A stretch of 64,000 nucleotides of DNA from JAOADN01 sp049323795 (lineage in GTDB: Bacteria > Pseudomonadota > Alphaproteobacteria > Rhodobacterales > Rhodobacteraceae). The translations under genes and the position numbers were made by a program. Under the pieces are notes generated by a model. That model was not told the DNA's origin. It did no database searches and saw only the letters and a list, made by a program, of their open reading frames with translations. Below are positions 37,114 to 46,258 of the stretch, one piece after another. Each line of letters begins with the position of its first letter. Position 1 is the first letter of the stretch. The DNA lies in NCBI GenBank assembly GCA_049323795.1, contig JBMOOH010000034.1, positions 40,224-104,223 on the forward strand, read 5' to 3'.

Positions 37114-39027
37114 ATGAAACCGGCGCTCGGCGTCTGCTACTACCCCGAACACTGGCCCGAGGAATGGTGGGCCGAGGACGCCAGGCGCATGACCGAGGCA
37201 GGCCTCGCCTGGGTCCGCATCGGCGAGTTCGCCTGGAGCCGGATGGAGCCCGAACCGGGCAGGCTGACGCTCGACTGGCTCGACCGCGCGGTCGAGACGC
37301 TGGGGAGGGCCGGCCTGAGGGTCGTCCTCGGCACACCCACCGCGACGCCGCCGCGCTGGATGGTCGATCGCCACCCCGACATGCTGGCCCTGGATGCAGA
37401 AGGTCGCCCGCGCAGGTTCGGCTCGCGCCGCCACTACTGCTTCAGCCATCGCGGCTACCGCCAGGAATGCGCGAGAATCGTGTCTGTCCTGGCCGAAAGA
37501 TACGGGCGGAACCCGCATGTCGGCGCCTGGCAGACCGACAACGAATATGCCTGCCACGAGACCGTCCTCAGCTACTCCGACGCGGCCCGCCACGCCTTCC
37601 GCGACTGGCTGGCGCGGAAGTACCAGAGCCCGCAGGCCCTGAACCGCGCCTGGGGAAACGTGTTCTGGTCGATGGAGTATGCCGCCTTCGACGAGATCAA
37701 CCTGCCGAACCTGACGGTGACGGAGCCGAACCCGTCGCATGTCATGGACTTCCGCCGCTTCGCCTCGGACGAGGTCGTCGCGTTCAACCGGCTTCAGACG
37801 GACATCATCCGGAAGCATTCCCCCTGTCCCATCTCCCACAACTACATGGGCCGGATCACCGGGTTCGATCACTGGGCGACGGGGGCCGACCTCGACATCG
37901 CCTCGTGGGACAGCTACCCGATCGGCTTCCTGTCGGACCGTCTCCGGGACGGCACGACCGAAGACCACCGCCGCGCCTTCCTCCGTCAGGGCGATCCGGA
38001 TTTCCAGGCGTTCCACCACGACCTCTACCGCAGTGTCGGGCGCGGGCGCTGGTGGATCATGGAACAGCAGCCGGGGCCGGTGAACTGGGCCCCGTGGAAC
38101 CCGGCGCCCCTGCCCGGCATGGCCCGGCTCTGGGCGTGGGAGGCGTTCGCGCACGGGGCCGAGGTCGTCAGCTACTTCCGCTGGCGGCAGGCCCCCTTCG
38201 CGCAGGAACAGCAGCATGCGGGTCTGCTCCGGCCCGATTCGGCCCCGGCACCGGCCTTACCGCAGGTCCGGCAGGTGGCGGACGAGATCGCGGCGCTCGG
38301 CGACATCGCCCCCGCAGCCGCCCCCGTTGCCATCGTCTTCGACTATGAAAGCGCCTGGGCCTGGGAGACGCAGCCCCAGGGGCGCGACTTCGACTATTTC
38401 CGGCTGGTCTTCTCGGCCTACCGCGCGCTGCGCCGCCTCGGGTTGTCCATCGACATCCTGCCGCCGGACGCGGGCGACCTGTCGGCCTACCGGCTGGTCC
38501 TCATTCCCGGCCTCGCCACGCTGTCCGCCCGGCTGAAGGGCGCGCTCGGCACGGTCGGCGGCCGCGTCATCCTCGGGCCGCGCACGAACGCCAAGACGCC
38601 GGGCTTCGCCATTCCCGTGCCGCTGCCCCCGAACCTGCCGGGGCTCGACTGCACGGTGTCGCTGGTGGAAAGCCTGCCCCCGGACATCGCCCACCCGATT
38701 CCGGGCGGGGGCGCGGTGCGGCACTGGCTCGAGCATCTCGAGGGCTCGGCACCCGCAACCCTTCGCACGACCGACGGCCGCGCCATCGCCCTGCGCTCGG
38801 GCAAGACGGAATACCTCGGCGCCTGGCTCGACGACGCGGCGATGGAGAGCTTCCTCGCCCGCGCCTGCGCGGATGCGGGCGTTCCCGCCCGCCCCGTCGC
38901 CGGCGGCCTTCGCCTGCGCGACACCGCGACCCACACCTTCGCCATCAACTATGGCGCCGACCCCGCGCGCTTCGCCGACCGGACGATCCCCGGGGCCGGG
39001 GTCGCCTGGTGGCCGAAGGGCGGGTAG
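37114..39027 (+). CDS. Beta-galactosidase, glycoside hydrolase family 42
   Basis: A 637-aa cytoplasmic retaining beta-galactosidase. The N-terminal YYPEHWPEEWWAED and WVRIGEFAWSRMEP are GH42 signatures. Glu144 (TDNEYAC) is the acid/base and Glu317 (WWIMEQQPG) the nucleophile. The TIM barrel spans about 1-375, a class I glutamine amidotransferase-like trimerisation domain about 385-590, and a small C-terminal beta domain follows. It has no signal peptide. Last gene of the galactoside operon; its presence suggests the transporter also accepts a beta-galactoside such as lactose or galactan fragments. Confidence 0.93.
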   Translation: MKPALGVCYYPEHWPEEWWAEDARRMTEAGLAWVRIGEFAWSRMEPEPGRLTLDWLDRAVETLGRAGLRVVLGTPTATPPRWMVDRHPDMLALDAEGRPRRFGSRRHYCFSHRGYRQECARIVSVLAERYGRNPHVGAWQTDNEYACHETVLSYSDAARHAFRDWLARKYQSPQALNRAWGNVFWSMEYAAFDEINLPNLTVTEPNPSHVMDFRRFASDEVVAFNRLQTDIIRKHSPCPISHNYMGRITGFDHWATGADLDIASWDSYPIGFLSDRLRDGTTEDHRRAFLRQGDPDFQAFHHDLYRSVGRGRWWIMEQQPGPVNWAPWNPAPLPGMARLWAWEAFAHGAEVVSYFRWRQAPFAQEQQHAGLLRPDSAPAPALPQVRQVADEIAALGDIAPAAAPVAIVFDYESAWAWETQPQGRDFDYFRLVFSAYRALRRLGLSIDILPPDAGDLSAYRLVLIPGLATLSARLKGALGTVGGRVILGPRTNAKTPGFAIPVPLPPNLPGLDCTVSLVESLPPDIAHPIPGGGAVRHWLEHLEGSAPATLRTTDGRAIALRSGKTEYLGAWLDDAAMESFLARACADAGVPARPVAGGLRLRDTATHTFAINYGADPARFADRTIPGAGVAWWPKGG

Positions 39028-39063
39028 CCGCGCATTTTCGGTCTGCAAGTATCCTCGGGGAGC

Positions 39064-39086
39064 GCGAGGGGCAGACGGCCCCTCGC
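39064..39086. terminator. Hairpin between GH42 gene and RND gene
   Basis: A 9-bp perfect stem (39064-39072 with 39078-39086) with a 5-nt loop, located between convergent genes. Confidence 0.55.
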
Positions 39087-39091
39087 CGTCC

Positions 39092-42000
39092 TCACGCCGT
39101 CAGATCGCCCGACCGCGCCGAGGCGGCCACCGGGTCCGGGCCAACGGCGGCGTCCTTGCGGCGGCGGAACCAGCGGCGGCGCCCGCGCGGTTCGCGCAGC
39201 GTCTCGCGTGTGACGAGCATCAGCATCGACGGTGTGACGATCAGCGTCAGGATCGTTGCGAAGGCCAGCCCGTAGACGATCGCGCTCGACAGCGAGATCC
39301 ACCACTGCGTCGAGGGCGCGTTGATCGTGACCTCGTGGTTCAGGACCTCGACGTTCAGGCCGAAGGCGATCGGCAGGACGCCGAGGATCGCGGTCACGGC
39401 GGTCAGCACCACGGGCCGCGCACGCTCGCGGCAGGTCTCGATGATCGCGTCGATCTTCGACATCCCCTCGCGCCTGAGCGTGTCGTAGGTGTCGATGAGG
39501 ACGATGTTGTTGTTCACGACGACACCTGCGAGCGCGATGATCCCGATGCCGGTCATCACCACGCCGAAGGGCTGCCCCATGATGAGCAGGCCGAGCAGGA
39601 CCCCGATCGTGGACATCACCACCGCCGAGAGGACGAGTCCCACCGAGGTGAACTTGTTGAACTGCGCCAGAAGCACCGTGAAGATGAGCGCGATGGCCGC
39701 GCCGAAGGCCCGGCTCAGGAACGCCCCGGCCGCCGCCTGCTCCTCGTCCTCGCCCGCAAGGGTGAAGCGTATGCCCTTCCCGGCAAGGTTCATCTGGTCG
39801 AGCATCGCCACGACTTTCTGGCGGACCGGAGCGGCCTGAACCCCCTCGGTGATCCCCGCCTGGACCGTCACCGTGCGGGACCCGTCGATCCGGGTCAGGG
39901 TGCCGGTCGTCTCGGCGGCCTTGCGCGTGACGAAGTTCGAGATCGGAACCGGGCCCTTCGGCGTCTCGACCCTGAGCTGGTCGAGCGTCGCTATGGTGCG
40001 CTTGTCGGCGGGAAGCCGGGCAACGATGTCCACCGCGTCGTCAGAGTTCGCGGGGCGGAAATCGGACAGCTTCAGGCCGCCCGTCACCAGCTGCACGACG
40101 GCTCCGACCGCGGCGGGCGGGATGCCGTAGCGGGCCGCCGCGGCACGATCCACGTTCATCTCCCAGTCGACTCCGGGCGGCGGAAGGCCGTTGTTCACGT
40201 CGATCACGTCCGGCAGGCTGGACAGGCGGTCGCCGACGTCGCGGGCGACATCGTTCAGGTTCGACGGGTCGTCGGCCGACAGGCGGATCTGGATGGCCTT
40301 GCCGGTCGGCGGGCCGGCCTGCGGCACCGAGACCTCGACATCAACGCCCGGTATCCCGCGCATCGCCAGGCGCAGGTCGGCGAGGATCTCGTTCGCGCCC
40401 TTTCGTTCCCGCCAGTCCACGAATTCGTACTGGATGACGCCGATCACGTCCGGCGCCACCTCGCTGTTGACCGAGCCGGGGCTGCCCGAGCGGGTGTAGA
40501 CCGTCTTGATGCCGGGCCAGCCCAGGATGCGTTCCTCGGCCTGCCGGACAAGCGCGTCCTTCTCGTCGATCGAAAGGTTGCCGCGCGCCTTGACGTAGAG
40601 CAGCCCGTAGTCAGGCTCGACATCGGGGAAGAACTCGACGCCCTTGCCGAACTGGCTGTAGGCGTAGGGGACCGCGACGAGCGAGCCGAGGCCGAGCATC
40701 AGCACGATCACCGGATGGCGGATCGCCTTGCCGACGACCCACATGTAGAGACCGTCGCGGTGCGGCCCCTGCTGCGGCTCCGCCCGCCCGAACATCGCCC
40801 CGAGCGTCGGGACGAAGATCAGCGCATAGACGAGACTGGCCGAAAGCGTCGCGATCAGGGTGATCGGCATGTATTTCATGAACTCGCCCACGATCCCCGG
40901 CCAGAACAGGAGCGGCGAGAAGGCGGCGATGCGGGTCATCGTGGCGGCGATGACCGGACCGGCCATCCTGTGGCTGGCCTGGGCAAAGGCCAGCCGCCGG
41001 TCCATGCCCTCGGACATCCTGCGTTCGGCGAATTCGGTCACGATGATGGCGTCGTCCACCAGCATCCCCACGGCGAGGATCAGGCTGAACAGGACCACGA
41101 TGTTGACGGTCAGGCCCGCCAGCTGAAGGCCGAGGATGCCCATGAGGAACGAGGCCGGGATGGCAAGCCCGATCAGGACCGACGAGCGGCCCGACAGCGA
41201 ATAGAGGATGACGATGAAGACCAGCACCACGGCCGTCAGAACGCTGTTCTGCAGGTCGGACAGAAGCTGGCGGATCGTCGTGGACTTGTCCTGGCTGAAG
41301 GAAATCTCGATCCCGGGGGGCATCGCCTTCTGCGCCTTCGCCGTCACCGCCTTCACCGCGTCCACGGTCTCGATCAGGTTCGAGCCAATGCGCTTGGACA
41401 CCTCGATCGCCACGGCCGGCCGCCCGTCGAGCCGGGTGATGGTCTCGGCATCCTTGAAGGTCGGGCGGACCTCGGCCAGGTCCCGGGCCCGCACGACCGC
41501 CGTGCCGTTCGACAGGATGGGCAGGTTCTCGACATCGGCGATCGTCTCGAGAAGCGCGGGGACCTTGACCGCGAACCGGCCCTCGGCGCCTTCCATCGCC
41601 CCGGCCGCGATGAGCTGGTTGTTCGCGGCCACACCCGCGATCAGCGTGTCCGGCCGGAGTCCGTAGGACGACAGCTTGGCCGGATCGATGATGACCTCGA
41701 CAAGATCGTCGCGGACGCCCTGGAGCGCCGCATCGAGAACGCCGGGCACCTCTTCGATGCGGTCGCGCAGCTCCTTGGCGGTGCGGGCGAGCAGACGCTC
41801 GGGAATGTCGCCCGACAGCGTGACGACGAGCACCGGGAACTCGGACAGGTTCACCTCGCGCACCACCGGCTGTTCGGTGTCGGCCGGCAGGTCGCGGCGG
41901 GCGTCGTCCACCTTGTTGCGAACATCGGTGAGCGCCTTGTCGAGGTTGGCGCCGGCCTGGAACTCGATGATGACGTTGCCGCCGCCCTGGTAGGCGTTCG

Positions 42001-42244
42001 CCGTCATCTGCTTGATGCCGGCGATGGTTTTGAGCTGCGTCTCCATCGGACGCAGGAGCAGCCGTTCGGAGTCTTCGGGCGAGATGCCCTGATACGTCAT
42101 GCTGACGTAGATGATGGGGATCTGGATGTCCGGCTCGGCCTCCTTGGGAATCGCCCGGTATGCCAGCGCCCCGGCCACGATCAGGAAGACGAGGACCGAG
42201 ATCGTCAGCCGCGCGTTGCGGATGGCGGCTTCGACCAGGTTCAT
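39092..42244 (-). CDS. RND efflux transporter permease (AcrB/HAE1-like)
   Basis: A 1050-aa inner-membrane proton-driven exporter with the usual two halves, each a helix followed by a large periplasmic domain and five more helices. The first helix (13-32, SVLVFLIVAGALAYRAIP) leads into EAEPDIQIPIIYVSMTYQG and SPEDSERLLLRPME. GMLVDDAIIVTE and the second-half VVNNNIVLIDTY contain the acidic and amide residues of the central relay helices. The gene is coupled to the adaptor gene by a 4-bp overlap. No outer-membrane TolC gene is nearby. A 1320-codon open frame on the other strand is only its shadow. Substrate unknown. Confidence 0.93.
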   Translation of the reverse strand: MNLVEAAIRNARLTISVLVFLIVAGALAYRAIPKEAEPDIQIPIIYVSMTYQGISPEDSERLLLRPMETQLKTIAGIKQMTANAYQGGGNVIIEFQAGANLDKALTDVRNKVDDARRDLPADTEQPVVREVNLSEFPVLVVTLSGDIPERLLARTAKELRDRIEEVPGVLDAALQGVRDDLVEVIIDPAKLSSYGLRPDTLIAGVAANNQLIAAGAMEGAEGRFAVKVPALLETIADVENLPILSNGTAVVRARDLAEVRPTFKDAETITRLDGRPAVAIEVSKRIGSNLIETVDAVKAVTAKAQKAMPPGIEISFSQDKSTTIRQLLSDLQNSVLTAVVLVFIVILYSLSGRSSVLIGLAIPASFLMGILGLQLAGLTVNIVVLFSLILAVGMLVDDAIIVTEFAERRMSEGMDRRLAFAQASHRMAGPVIAATMTRIAAFSPLLFWPGIVGEFMKYMPITLIATLSASLVYALIFVPTLGAMFGRAEPQQGPHRDGLYMWVVGKAIRHPVIVLMLGLGSLVAVPYAYSQFGKGVEFFPDVEPDYGLLYVKARGNLSIDEKDALVRQAEERILGWPGIKTVYTRSGSPGSVNSEVAPDVIGVIQYEFVDWRERKGANEILADLRLAMRGIPGVDVEVSVPQAGPPTGKAIQIRLSADDPSNLNDVARDVGDRLSSLPDVIDVNNGLPPPGVDWEMNVDRAAAARYGIPPAAVGAVVQLVTGGLKLSDFRPANSDDAVDIVARLPADKRTIATLDQLRVETPKGPVPISNFVTRKAAETTGTLTRIDGSRTVTVQAGITEGVQAAPVRQKVVAMLDQMNLAGKGIRFTLAGEDEEQAAAGAFLSRAFGAAIALIFTVLLAQFNKFTSVGLVLSAVVMSTIGVLLGLLIMGQPFGVVMTGIGIIALAGVVVNNNIVLIDTYDTLRREGMSKIDAIIETCRERARPVVLTAVTAILGVLPIAFGLNVEVLNHEVTINAPSTQWWISLSSAIVYGLAFATILTLIVTPSMLMLVTRETLREPRGRRRWFRRRKDAAVGPDPVAASARSGDLTA

Positions 42245-43368
42245 GGTGTGGTTCCCGCAACGACCTCGCCGGGCTTCATCTCCTTCACGTCCACCTTCTC
42301 GCCGTCGCGCACCAGATCCTGCCCGAGAACGACGATGCGCATGCCCTCGGGGACGCCGGTGACGATCAGCCCGTCGGCGGTGTCGTCGAGGATCGTGACC
42401 GGAACGAAGCCCGTGATGTTCTGCGCATCGACCACCCGCAGGCCGATCACGCCCTCGCGCGAGAGGGTGATGACCGACCGCGGCACGGACACCGCCGGGA
42501 CCGGCTTTGCAAAAAGGCTGACTTCGGCGGTCATGCCCGCGGGAATGGTCCCCTCGGGGTTGTCGACGACGATCTCGACCCGGAAGGTCCTGGTCTCTGC
42601 ATTCGCCGCGCGCGCGATGTCGCGGACCCGGCCCGTCATCGCCATGCCGTTCACCAGCCGGACCTCGGCCCGGTCGTTCCTCGAGATGGCGCCCATGTCG
42701 CGTTCGCCGATCTCGGCCCTGACGACGATCGGGTCGAGCGAGAGCAGGGTGGCGATCGGGGCGCCGGCCTGCACCCATTCCCCGATCTCGACATCCACCG
42801 AGTCGAGGACGCCGGCGAACGGCGCGCGCAGGTAGAGCCGATCCACCGCGGTCGTCGCTTGGCTGAGTTGAGCCTTGGCCGCGGCCTCGGCGGCGCGGGC
42901 GCGGATCAACTGCAGCTCGGGCGTGTTGCCCCGGGCGAAGAGTTCCTCCTGGATCTTGAGCTCGCGACTCGCCTGGTCAAGGGCGGCCTCTGCGGTCTTC
43001 ACGGCGGCGAGCGCGTCCAGTCCTTCGAGTTCGAGCACGACCTCGTCGGCCTGCACGCGGTCTCCCTTCTTGATGGGCAGTTTCAGGATCACCCCGTTCG
43101 TCCGCGCGGCCAGCACGGCGGACTTGTCCGCCGCGGTCGCGGCCGAGACGCGGATCTCGCGGGCGTGGTCGACAAAGACGGGCCGGACGGCGCCGATGGT
43201 ACGGAGCGCACTTGCCGGCGGCGCCGCCCCGGCCTCGCGCGGCACGGGCTGGGCGGCCTGTGCCTGCTCGCTTCCCACCGACGCGAACTTGCCCGTGCCT
43301 ATCCAGGCTGCGGCACCGATCAGGACGACGATCGCTGCGAGGCGGTGACCCTTGAAGAAGGACGACAT
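42241..43368 (-). CDS. RND efflux periplasmic adaptor subunit
   Basis: A 375-aa membrane-fusion protein: N-terminal anchor (about 10-24), biotinyl-lipoyl half-motifs around a coiled-coil hairpin (about 100-170, AVKTAEAALDQASRELKIQEELF region), then beta-barrel and membrane-proximal domains. It links the RND pump to an outer-membrane channel. It is the first gene of the pair. An 8-bp palindrome TGACGTCA at 43511-43518 and an AT-rich stretch near 43450-43500 lie upstream and may hold its promoter. Confidence 0.92.
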   Translation of the reverse strand: MSSFFKGHRLAAIVVLIGAAAWIGTGKFASVGSEQAQAAQPVPREAGAAPPASALRTIGAVRPVFVDHAREIRVSAATAADKSAVLAARTNGVILKLPIKKGDRVQADEVVLELEGLDALAAVKTAEAALDQASRELKIQEELFARGNTPELQLIRARAAEAAAKAQLSQATTAVDRLYLRAPFAGVLDSVDVEIGEWVQAGAPIATLLSLDPIVVRAEIGERDMGAISRNDRAEVRLVNGMAMTGRVRDIARAANAETRTFRVEIVVDNPEGTIPAGMTAEVSLFAKPVPAVSVPRSVITLSREGVIGLRVVDAQNITGFVPVTILDDTADGLIVTGVPEGMRIVVLGQDLVRDGEKVDVKEMKPGEVVAGTTP

Positions 43369-43528
43369 AACGCGTTCCCGACTGCTTGTCCGCTTCGCCC
43401 GATGCAGAAACGGCGAATTGCGGCGGTATTAGGCCGATCGTTTGCCGGCCACATCATGAAAATGGTTGGCGTGGTGTAAATATCAACAACATCGACATTA
43501 CAGCGTGACGTGACGTCATCCGTGGCGC

Positions 43529-44098
43529 TCAGAATGTGGGCGGTGTGCAGGCGCTGACGATCACGCAGTCCTCGGGTCCGGGGTTGCGGAACCTGTGGGA
43601 CAGGCGGCTGCCGAAGAGGTAGGCATCGCCCGCCTCCAGAAGGCGCGTCTCGCCCCCCACCGTCAGAAGGACGCGGCCCGAAACCACGATTCCCGCCTCT
43701 TCCCCATCGTGGGAATAGGGCTCCGCGCCGGTGTCCGCTCCCGGCGCGTAACGTTCGTGCAGCATCTGGATGGCCGAGGCACCCGGGCCGCCGACCTGCC
43801 GGAAGCTCAGTCCGCTGCCACCCGGCGGCGAGATCGTCCGCAGGTCGCCCGGCTTGAAATGCCATCGGGCGGGCGACGCCTCGGCCTCGGAGAAGAAGGC
43901 GCCGAGCGACATGCCGAGCCCCCCGAGGATCTTCTTCAGGGTGGCGACCGAGGGGCTGGTACGGTTCTGCTCGACCATCGAGATCATCGCGCTGGTCACC
44001 CCCGCCGCCGCTGCAAGCTGGCGCTGCGACAGGCCGCGGGCCATCCGTTCGGCGCGAAGCCGGGCGCCCGTGTCGAAACCGACGCTGTCGAGGCTCAT
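43529..44098 (-). CDS. XRE-family regulator with cupin sensor domain
   Basis: A 189-aa transcription factor. Residues about 12-70 form the helix-turn-helix (LRAERMARGLSQRQLAAAAGVTSAMISMVEQ), and a cupin_2 barrel (about 105-185, with PYSHDGEEAGIVVSGRVLLTV) follows. This is the PuuR-like architecture. ATG 44098 (MSLDSVGFDTGARL) was selected because the longer frame runs through the AT-rich operator region. It diverges from gabT across 116 bp and probably controls that gene in response to a polyamine or GABA-related compound; that is inference from family and position. Confidence 0.9.
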   Translation of the reverse strand: MSLDSVGFDTGARLRAERMARGLSQRQLAAAAGVTSAMISMVEQNRTSPSVATLKKILGGLGMSLGAFFSEAEASPARWHFKPGDLRTISPPGGSGLSFRQVGGPGASAIQMLHERYAPGADTGAEPYSHDGEEAGIVVSGRVLLTVGGETRLLEAGDAYLFGSRLSHRFRNPGPEDCVIVSACTPPTF

Positions 44099-44130
44099 CG
44101 GACTCCTCTTGCGGCTTTCCTCGCCGCCCG

Positions 44131-44160
44131 ATAAATTTATTGGGCACAAGTATAGGATAT
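44131..44160. promoter_or_regulatory. AT-rich operator candidate between cupin regulator and gabT
   Basis: A perfect palindrome ATAAATTTAT (44131-44140) is followed by TGGGCACAAGTATAGGATAT. This 30-bp AT-rich patch in an otherwise very GC-rich gap is the likely divergent promoter/operator. It sits 33 bp upstream of the regulator ATG and 75 bp upstream of gabT. Confidence 0.5.
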
Positions 44161-44214
44161 TGATCGCCGCCGGCAACCGCGCCCTCGCCGATCAAGCCGC
44201 GAGGAGGGCCAGCC

Positions 44215-45486
44215 ATGCTGAACGCCGAGATCGAGACCCGCCGCAAGGCCGCCATGTCGCGCGGCGTCGGCGTGATGACCCAGATCTATGTGGATCGGGC
44301 GGAAAATGCCGAGATCTGGGACAAGGAAGGCACCCGTTACATCGACTTCGCCTCCGGTATCGCCGTTCTCAACACCGGTCACCGCCACCCGAAGGTGATC
44401 GCGGCGGTCAAGGACCAGATCGACCATTTCACCCATACCTGCCATCAGGTCGTGCCCTACGAGAACTATGTCCGCCTCGCCGAGCGGCTGAACGGCATGG
44501 TTCCCGGCAGGGGCGAGAAGAAGTCGATCTTCGTGACGACGGGCGCGGAGGCGGTCGAGAACGCGGTGAAGATCGCCCGCGCCGCGACCGGGCGTCAGGC
44601 GGTCGTCGCCTTTTCGGGCGCGTTCCACGGGCGGACCTTCATGGGCATGGCGCTGACCGGCAAGGTCGTGCCCTACAAGGTGGGCTTCGGCGCGATGCCG
44701 GGCGACGTGTTCCACGTGCCCTTCCCGGTGCCGCTGCATGGCGTGACGGTCGAGAATTCGATCGAGGCGCTGCATTACCTGTTCAAGGCGGACGTCGATC
44801 CGAAGCGCGTCGCCGCGATCATCCTCGAACCCGTGCAGGGCGAGGGCGGCTTCTACGAGGCGCCGCGCGAGTTCGTGAAGCGCATCCGCGAGATCTGCGA
44901 CGAGCACGGCATCCTGATGATCGCCGACGAGGTGCAGACCGGCTTCGCGCGGACGGGCAAGATGTTCGCGATGGAGCATCACGAGGCCGCGCCCGACCTG
45001 ACGACGATGGCGAAGTCGCTGGCGGGCGGGTTCCCGCTGGCAGCCGTCACCGGACGGGCCGAGGTCATGGACGCGCCCGCCCCCGGCGGCCTCGGCGGCA
45101 CCTACGGCGGCTCGCCGCTCGGCATCGCCGCGGCGAACGCGGTTCTTGACGTGATCGCGGAAGAGGGCCTCTGCGAGCGGGCGAACCTTCTCGGCAACCG
45201 GCTGAAGCAGCATCTGGCGTCACTTCGCGACGACGTGCCCGAGATCGTGGACATCCGCGGCCCCGGCTTCATGAACGCGGTGGAGTTCAACGTGGGCGGC
45301 AAGCCCAGTGCCGACTTCGCCAACCGCGTCCGGGCCGAGGCGCTGAACCGCGGGCTGATCCTCTTGACCTGCGGCGTCTATGGCAACGTCATCCGCTTCC
45401 TGTCGCCGATCACGATCCAGGATGCGGTCTTCACCGAGGCGCTGGGCAAGCTGGAAGGGTCCATCCGGGCCGCGCGCGCCGCCTGA
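44215..45486 (+). CDS. gabT: 4-aminobutyrate--2-oxoglutarate transaminase
   Basis: A 423-aa class III PLP aminotransferase. GAEAVENAVKIARAATGR (near 110-127) and FHGRT (138-141) bind the cofactor phosphate, ADEVQTGFARTG (237-248) contains the pyridine-binding Asp, and Lys267 (MAKSLAGGFPL) is the Schiff-base lysine. The sequence is of the GabT/PuuE type. It would convert GABA and 2-oxoglutarate to succinic semialdehyde and glutamate. No gabD is adjacent. The divergent cupin regulator suggests substrate-dependent induction. Confidence 0.92.
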   Translation: MLNAEIETRRKAAMSRGVGVMTQIYVDRAENAEIWDKEGTRYIDFASGIAVLNTGHRHPKVIAAVKDQIDHFTHTCHQVVPYENYVRLAERLNGMVPGRGEKKSIFVTTGAEAVENAVKIARAATGRQAVVAFSGAFHGRTFMGMALTGKVVPYKVGFGAMPGDVFHVPFPVPLHGVTVENSIEALHYLFKADVDPKRVAAIILEPVQGEGGFYEAPREFVKRIREICDEHGILMIADEVQTGFARTGKMFAMEHHEAAPDLTTMAKSLAGGFPLAAVTGRAEVMDAPAPGGLGGTYGGSPLGIAAANAVLDVIAEEGLCERANLLGNRLKQHLASLRDDVPEIVDIRGPGFMNAVEFNVGGKPSADFANRVRAEALNRGLILLTCGVYGNVIRFLSPITIQDAVFTEALGKLEGSIRAARAA

Positions 45487-45510
45487 GCGGAGGGCCGGAT
45501 TGCGGGGAAA

Positions 45511-45530
45511 GGGGCGGCCTCGGCCGCCCC
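45511..45530. terminator. Hairpin between gabT and efp
   Basis: GGGGCGGCC (45511-45519) pairs with GGCCGCCCC (45522-45530), flanked by AAA and CTT. It lies between convergent genes. Confidence 0.6.
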
Positions 45531-45583
45531 GCTTCGGCTCCGCCGTGTCGCACGCGCGCCGGCTTTCGCGGATCCCGCCGGGA

Positions 45584-46150
45584 TCAGTCCTTGGCGCGTT
45601 CCACGTAGGTGTTCTCGTCGGTGTTGATGACGATCCGCGTGCCCGGCCCGATATGCGGCGGAACCATCACGCGAAGACCGTTCGAGGTCATCGCCGGCTT
45701 GTAGGAGGACGAGGCCGTCTGGCCCTTCACCACCGGCTCGGTCTCGGTGATCTCGACGGTGATCTTCTGGGGATACTCGATCGCGATCGCCACGCCTTCG
45801 AAGGTCTTGAGATAGACCCGCATCCCGTCCTGCAGATAGACCTTGCCATCGCCCACCACGTCCGGCGTGACGGTGACCTGTTCGTAGCTTTCGGGGTTCA
45901 TGAAGTGGAACCCTTCGCCGTCCTCGTAGAGGAAATCGTATTCGCGCTCGTCCACCGTGGCCTTCTCGACCTGGTCGGTGGTCTTCCAGCGTTCCGATAC
46001 CTTCACGCCGTCCGAGATGCGGCGCATGTCGACCGAGGTGGTGGGCGTGCCCTTGCCGGGGTGGAAGTTCGTGGCCGACAGGACGACGTAGAGACGCCCA
46101 TCCATCTCGACGACATTGCCCTTGCGGAGCGACGAGGCGATGACTTTCAA
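45584..46150 (-). CDS. efp: Translation elongation factor P
   Basis: A 188-aa three-domain factor that relieves ribosome stalling at polyproline. The N-terminal KOW-like domain carries Lys33 in HPGKGTP, the residue that EpmA beta-lysylates. QTASSSYKPA and the C-terminal GTRIVINT segment are EF-P signatures. I assign a TTG start at 46148-46150 (LKVIASSLRKGNVVE): this is where EF-P homology begins, and AAGGA lies 9 bp upstream. The alternative ATG at 46207 adds 19 residues without homology. It diverges from epmA. Confidence 0.93.
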   Translation of the reverse strand: MKVIASSLRKGNVVEMDGRLYVVLSATNFHPGKGTPTTSVDMRRISDGVKVSERWKTTDQVEKATVDEREYDFLYEDGEGFHFMNPESYEQVTVTPDVVGDGKVYLQDGMRVYLKTFEGVAIAIEYPQKITVEITETEPVVKGQTASSSYKPAMTSNGLRVMVPPHIGPGTRIVINTDENTYVERAKD

Positions 46151-46258
46151 CTGGCGGATCCTTGCAGTTCGGAAAAGGCGCGCGTAGGTCCGCGCCGGAT
46201 TGGCCAAGGGCCCTAGCGCATCTGCGGCGGAATCTCAAACGGGAAAGGCGGGGCGAAC

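Noticed and set aside
38873..42835. A 1320-codon open frame on the plus strand
   Set aside because: It is antisense to the RND pump gene. The protein is an Arg/Asp/His-rich, low-complexity translation typical of shadow frames in GC-rich DNA, while the minus strand encodes a full-length recognisable transporter.
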